Assembly: GCA_000403335.2 (NCBI GenBank) | Contig: KE159628.1 | Coordinates: 380,655 to 444,654, forward strand | DNA length: 64,000 nt | From: Lachnospiraceae bacterium MD335 | GTDB lineage: Bacteria > Bacillota > Clostridia > Lachnospirales > Lachnospiraceae | Direction: 5' to 3' | Part shown: piece after piece, positions 60,736 through 64,000 of the stretch | How positions within the stretch are numbered: the first letter of the stretch is position 1 | How the letters are laid out: every line of letters begins with the position of its first letter | Program-made: the position numbers and the translations under genes | The notes under the pieces: model-generated | Told to the model about the DNA's origin: nothing | Seen by the model: only the letters and a program-made list of their open reading frames with translations | Databases searched by the model: none

Positions 60736-62122
60736 CTATAAATTTACGCGTATGAAAAAACCATTTGTTATTCCGTGATGACTCACTTTCCTTTTGAAAT
60801 GTCTGTCTGGACGGATAATGGACCTTACGTTTTTGGCGCGCTGAATCAATTGCTGCAGTTTATCCTTGTAACACCGGATATTTATTAAACACCGGATATA
60901 TCTGGAAACTGCGCCTATGATGTAGCTTCTGTTTAATTGGTATCTATGTCTGCCCCTGTTCAATTCTTCCCTGATTTCATTTTCTGTAGAGGATTTAATC
61001 AATGCAGACAGGTTTGATATAAATAAAACTGCATACAGTTCCTGGCGAATTGCCTGGGGATTTTTCCCGGAAAAATTCTCCAACCGTACCCTTGTTTTAA
61101 GTTCCCCATACTTAGTCTCTATTGACCATCTTTTGTGGTAAAGGTACTGATGGTAATGCATATCCTGATGTTCTTCAAAAAGATTGCTGACAAGTATATG
61201 CGGCTCTTCCCCGGAGGTGTCTTTTATTACGCGCAGGCTGACTGTTCTGCCTTTGTGGATGTCTGATACGCTATGCTCTCCGTCAGGGCATTCATTGACA
61301 CATGAGAGAAAGGAATGCGTACACCTGATCAGGTAAAAAAATCCCTTATCCTCAAGTTCGTATATCAGCTCTCTAGATGGATAGCCACGGTCAAACAGGA
61401 TTAAGTTTTTGTATCCTTTGCCATTTATGAGCGCCTCTGATGAGAGAAGTTTGCGGGCATGTTCTCTTTCGCCAACGGATATTCCCGTAAATACAGCATC
61501 CACAATCAGGTCATTCGTAACATCATATAATGCTGTCAGTCTCGCGGAAGGATAAGAGTGCTGATTGCCACCTTTTAAGCCAAATTCAGTCTCGTTGTTT
61601 TTGTTGTGGTCAACGGCAATTTCGGAACCGTCAACGGCAAATACACGGTATCCATCCCATGTCCTGGGATGGTTTGTGAACCGGAACAGGTCGGTCGATA
61701 AATTAAAAATATCTTCAAAAGCAAGCGGTGATATTTTATAGCGCGCTTTTGAAAAAGCCTGTTTGGAAATGGAAAAGTTTTTTTTATCGAAAAACAAATC
61801 CAGTTCTGTAGTCAGTGACTTTTGCGGCATACTCAGCACAAAATACATTATGTCCTGGAATGAAAGCTTTCTGTTTCTTGTAAAGGCAGTTTTTTCGAGA
61901 CAGTGCTTTTCTTTAAACGAAGCAGAAGCAATAAGGTCTTTAACATTTTTAATAAGCTTACAGATGCTGTTTTTCTTGAACATATGGATACCTCGCAATC
62001 AATAAGATAATTAATTGCGTGGCAACATTTTTCGGCGTACCTGTCAAGTGTTTTTATTAATTTTTTTGAATTTTTTTCTGCTATGTAAGAAGGAGTAACT
62101 ATGGCTTAAGTTGACGACATTG
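60703..62122 (-). mobile_element. Complete IS4-type insertion sequence (1420 bp)
   Basis: Perfect 20-bp terminal inverted repeats CAATGTCGTCAACTTAAGCC (60703-60722) and its reverse complement (62103-62122) are flanked by a 10-bp target duplication TGAGGGGATT (60693-60702 and 62123-62132). One transposase gene fills it. The unspoiled ends and duplication show a recent insertion. It lies between the ATPase and permease genes of the resistance operon, in opposite direction. Confidence 0.97.
60736..61983 (-). CDS. IS4-type transposase
   Basis: A 415-residue DDE transposase: YRVFAVDGSEIAVDHN (first Asp), NLILFDRGYPSRELIYEL (second Asp) and HKRWSIETKYGELKTRVRLE (YREK-like block with the Glu). Length suits IS4-family enzymes, as do the 20-bp ends and 10-bp duplication. 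Start ATG at 61983 has GAGG seven bases upstream; TTG at 61998 is less likely. The frame is intact, so the element may be active. Confidence 0.93.
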   Translation of the reverse strand: MFKKNSICKLIKNVKDLIASASFKEKHCLEKTAFTRNRKLSFQDIMYFVLSMPQKSLTTELDLFFDKKNFSISKQAFSKARYKISPLAFEDIFNLSTDLFRFTNHPRTWDGYRVFAVDGSEIAVDHNKNNETEFGLKGGNQHSYPSARLTALYDVTNDLIVDAVFTGISVGEREHARKLLSSEALINGKGYKNLILFDRGYPSRELIYELEDKGFFYLIRCTHSFLSCVNECPDGEHSVSDIHKGRTVSLRVIKDTSGEEPHILVSNLFEEHQDMHYHQYLYHKRWSIETKYGELKTRVRLENFSGKNPQAIRQELYAVLFISNLSALIKSSTENEIREELNRGRHRYQLNRSYIIGAVSRYIRCLINIRCYKDKLQQLIQRAKNVRSIIRPDRHFKRKVSHHGITNGFFIRVNL

Positions 62123-62130
62123 TGAGGGGA

Positions 62131-62919
62131 TTGCTTAAACTGGTTATATGCGAATTTGCAAAATTAAAGCGCAAAAAATTTATATGGCTGGTTGTTCTTT
62201 CTGCGTTTTTATTTCCCGTGCCGCTAACCGTATTGATGACAATGCCGCAGACAGCAGAACGATATGACAGTAAGATAGCGATTTTCAATGATTACTTTCA
62301 GTCGGTTATGGGCTATGGGGTAGAATTGCTTTTACCGTGCATGATCGGGGTGATTGCAGCCATGCTCTTTTTTATGGAACGGGATAATGATACTTTCAAA
62401 AATCTGCGCACAATTCCCATAACAGGCACACAGATGATTTTGGCAAAGATTATTGTCCTGTTCTTTTTTGGGATTGTTTTTAGTTTGACATCAGCTCTTA
62501 TAACAATCCTGTGCGGCGGGCTGATTGCAGAAGTAAACAGTATTGCTTATAGATTATTTTTTGCGTTGGAAATGGGAATTTTTATTACAGCCGGGACGCT
62601 GCCGTTAATCGTCCTTGTTGTTTTCTTTAGCAAGAATTATATATTTTCTGTTTTATTGTGTGTTTTTTACAGTGTTTTAAGTATGACAGCCGAATCCTCT
62701 TTTGGCGCACTGCCTAAAGCGATGTGCTGGCTGATGCCAATTCCGCTTACAACCCTGTGGAGCGCAGGAAATTTAACCGCGCATGGCACTATGGACGGTG
62801 TGGGGATGTTGGAAAATTTAATTCCGACTACATTTCAGACAATCACTATTTTAGCCGTTATCGCTTTGCTTTCCGTTATAGTGATTGATTATATGTATAA
62901 AAAGAGAGGGGACGAATGA
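62131..62919 (+). CDS. Peptide-antibiotic ABC permease 1 (LanE-type)
   Basis: A 262-residue membrane protein beginning LLKLVICEFAKLKRKKFIWL, with six helices, of the LanE/MutE immunity type. The EFAKLKRKKF start is characteristic of such permeases. A TTG at 62131 is the most natural start. A GTG at 62122 also opens the frame, but its G is the last base of the IS. Before the insertion this gene overlapped the end of the ATPase gene. It acts with the next permease and the ATPase to expel peptide antibiotics such as lantibiotics or bacitracin. Confidence 0.85.
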   Translation: MLKLVICEFAKLKRKKFIWLVVLSAFLFPVPLTVLMTMPQTAERYDSKIAIFNDYFQSVMGYGVELLLPCMIGVIAAMLFFMERDNDTFKNLRTIPITGTQMILAKIIVLFFFGIVFSLTSALITILCGGLIAEVNSIAYRLFFALEMGIFITAGTLPLIVLVVFFSKNYIFSVLLCVFYSVLSMTAESSFGALPKAMCWLMPIPLTTLWSAGNLTAHGTMDGVGMLENLIPTTFQTITILAVIALLSVIVIDYMYKKRGDE

Positions 62920-62920
62920 T

Positions 62921-63700
62921 ATGTTTCGCATGGTTAAGACCGAAATATGGAAATTAAAGCGGTATCATATGATATGGGCAGGTGTTTTCCTGATGCTGCT
63001 CTCCGTCGTTTTAACGCTTTTTTCCACAACAGCATTGGACGGAACGGTCTGGACATTTTCTTTCTTTACGGAACAGGTGATCAAAAATAATGTTACCATG
63101 ATTTTTCCCATGTGTATTGCTTTGATTGCCGGATATATTATAGCAAGGGAAGCAAAAGACGATACGCTGAAAAGTATTTTGACGATACCTGTTTCATATA
63201 GCAGTTTATTGTGGGGGAAACTGCTTGTATGTGCATTGCTTTCTTTGTTTTTTGGACTGGTAAGTGCGGCATTTACGGTAATCGCTGATTTGATGATGGG
63301 ATTTCCGGGAATTTCTGTAACATCAATATTGCAGACATTTATTCAGATTATTCTCAACTGTCTGTTTTTGTATATTGCAGTCATGCCTGTAATTGCATTC
63401 GCTGCCCGTATATCAAACGGACATATGATTGGAACAATTATTGCTTTTGTTTATGGCTATGGTGGTATGTTTGCCTCTGGAAATGCTGCATTAGCAAATA
63501 TTTATCCTGTTACTGCAAGTTTAGGCTTAATAAGCTATCGAAGCTACGATCCGGCTGTACATTGGAATGTGTTAATCTGTCTGTTTAGTATGATTTCCGT
63601 ATTGATGATTACTGCTGTTCTTGTATTCACTGCAAAAGGAAACGTGCCAGTCAAGGCAGCAAAAAAGCACAAAAAAACAATAACAAAAAAAGGTTGGTAG
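62921..63700 (+). CDS. Peptide-antibiotic ABC permease 2 (LanG-type)
   Basis: A 259-residue membrane protein (MFRMVKTEIWKLKRYHMIWA at the start, six helices, basic C-terminal tail KAAKKHKKTITKKGW). It is the LanG-like partner of the preceding permease, one base after its stop. GGGGACGA precedes the ATG at 62921; the open frame to 62885 overlaps the previous gene. Intact. Confidence 0.86.
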   Translation: MFRMVKTEIWKLKRYHMIWAGVFLMLLSVVLTLFSTTALDGTVWTFSFFTEQVIKNNVTMIFPMCIALIAGYIIAREAKDDTLKSILTIPVSYSSLLWGKLLVCALLSLFFGLVSAAFTVIADLMMGFPGISVTSILQTFIQIILNCLFLYIAVMPVIAFAARISNGHMIGTIIAFVYGYGGMFASGNAALANIYPVTASLGLISYRSYDPAVHWNVLICLFSMISVLMITAVLVFTAKGNVPVKAAKKHKKTITKKGW

Positions 63701-63714
63701 CGGAGGATATAGGA

Positions 63715-64000
63715 ATGAAGAAAAAAATGTCTATCGGGATTGCAGCAGTTGTAATACTTATTGTAGGTTTTATTGGTTTTTTGTATGTGGTTCCTTTCGG
63801 GAAGTGGCAGCACATACTACTATTCACAGATTGATAACAGTAAAATAGAACAGACCGAATCAAAAGGCGGTGTAATTAACTTTAGTGGAAGTATGGATTA
63901 CTCATACACTTTATTTTCTTACGATGAGAATGGAAAAGGAAAAGACATTACATTCGGAACATCAAAGGAATTGAAAGAGGGAGCTTTTATCCGTTTAACG
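63715..64000 (+). pseudogene. YxeA/DUF1093-like protein, frameshifted, cut by window edge
   Basis: ATG at 63715 with GGAGG upstream starts MKKKMSIGIAAVVILIVGFI, a signal/anchor segment. The frame then ends early (FGKWQHILLFTD and stop). Another register continues GSGSTYYYSQIDNSKIEQTE and GSMDYSYTLFSYDENGKGKD to the window end, matching the YxeA family, whose members follow peptide-antibiotic transporters. One extra base near 63800-63812 accounts for the shift. Sequencing error or decay cannot be told apart here. Confidence 0.7.

Overview
The window looks like the chromosome of a Gram-positive, flagellated anaerobe of the Clostridia, most likely Lachnospiraceae. The grounds are gene content and family type: AT-rich DNA, strong AGGAGG-type ribosome sites, flagellin with FliS, a Tad-type pilus cluster with FHA and DUF5702-type proteins, GlgB beside RsmA and TatD, and accessory DNA typical of gut Clostridia elements. 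I could not run a similarity search, so the family-level placement is inference.

Core region (1-29.2 kb). After the tail of a transposase come a TSCPD-domain gene and murG. A leftward cluster (2.2-12.2 kb) encodes a Tad/Flp-type pilus or secretion machine: FHA protein, TadE-like pseudopilins, two A24 prepilin peptidases, a DUF5702-type protein, a Flp-like pilin, TadC/TadB-like membrane proteins, the CpaF ATPase and a TadZ/CpaE-like protein. A motility block follows: a DUF2508-type gene, fliS, flagellin and a very large DUF6240-type protein behind a sigma-28-like promoter. Then come a YfhO-type membrane protein, glgB, a 1097-residue TPR/low-complexity/AAA-like protein, rsmA and a TatD nuclease, ending at a tRNA-Lys(CTT) gene.

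Prophage (29.2-41.7 kb). Between the 3' half of the tRNA-Lys gene and an exact 48-bp copy of it at 41636-41683 lies a 12.4-kb element that I read as an integrated filamentous (inovirus-like) phage of a monoderm host. It has a tyrosine integrase, a large putative rolling-circle initiator, a Zot/pI-like morphogenesis ATPase, small membrane proteins, a 754-residue secreted and membrane-anchored pIII-like protein, a 70-residue major-coat candidate, an acidic membrane protein whose gene overlaps a second long reading frame, a possible ssDNA-binding protein, a structured 1-kb non-coding region with hairpins sharing one loop sequence, a ribbon-helix-helix protein, and a repressor with palindromic operators. 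No secretin is present, as expected for a host without an outer membrane. This is the best candidate for a little-described system in the window.

Scarred accessory region (41.7-64 kb). Beyond the prophage is a patchwork of conjugative-element and transposon remnants: a tyrosine integrase tail, a serine recombinase tail, an FtsX-type permease with a beheaded ATPase, a Mob/Pre relaxase tail, a frameshifted AlbA-type ATP-binding regulator, a ParE/RelE-like toxin pair, and broken CpaF and other element genes. Two functional-looking modules sit among them. One is a leftward operon (MerR-type regulator, MFS exporter, ABC transporter, CPBP protease) behind a TTGACA/TATATT promoter with a 26-bp palindrome. 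The other is a rightward peptide-antibiotic resistance module: small HTH protein, OmpR response regulator, short histidine kinase, four 11-bp repeats, BcrA/LanF-type ATPase, two permeases and a YxeA-like protein. A complete IS4-type element with 20-bp inverted repeats and a 10-bp target duplication sits exactly at the ATPase/permease junction. Several accessory genes carry single-base shifts, mostly at short homopolymers, which are either decay or sequencing error.
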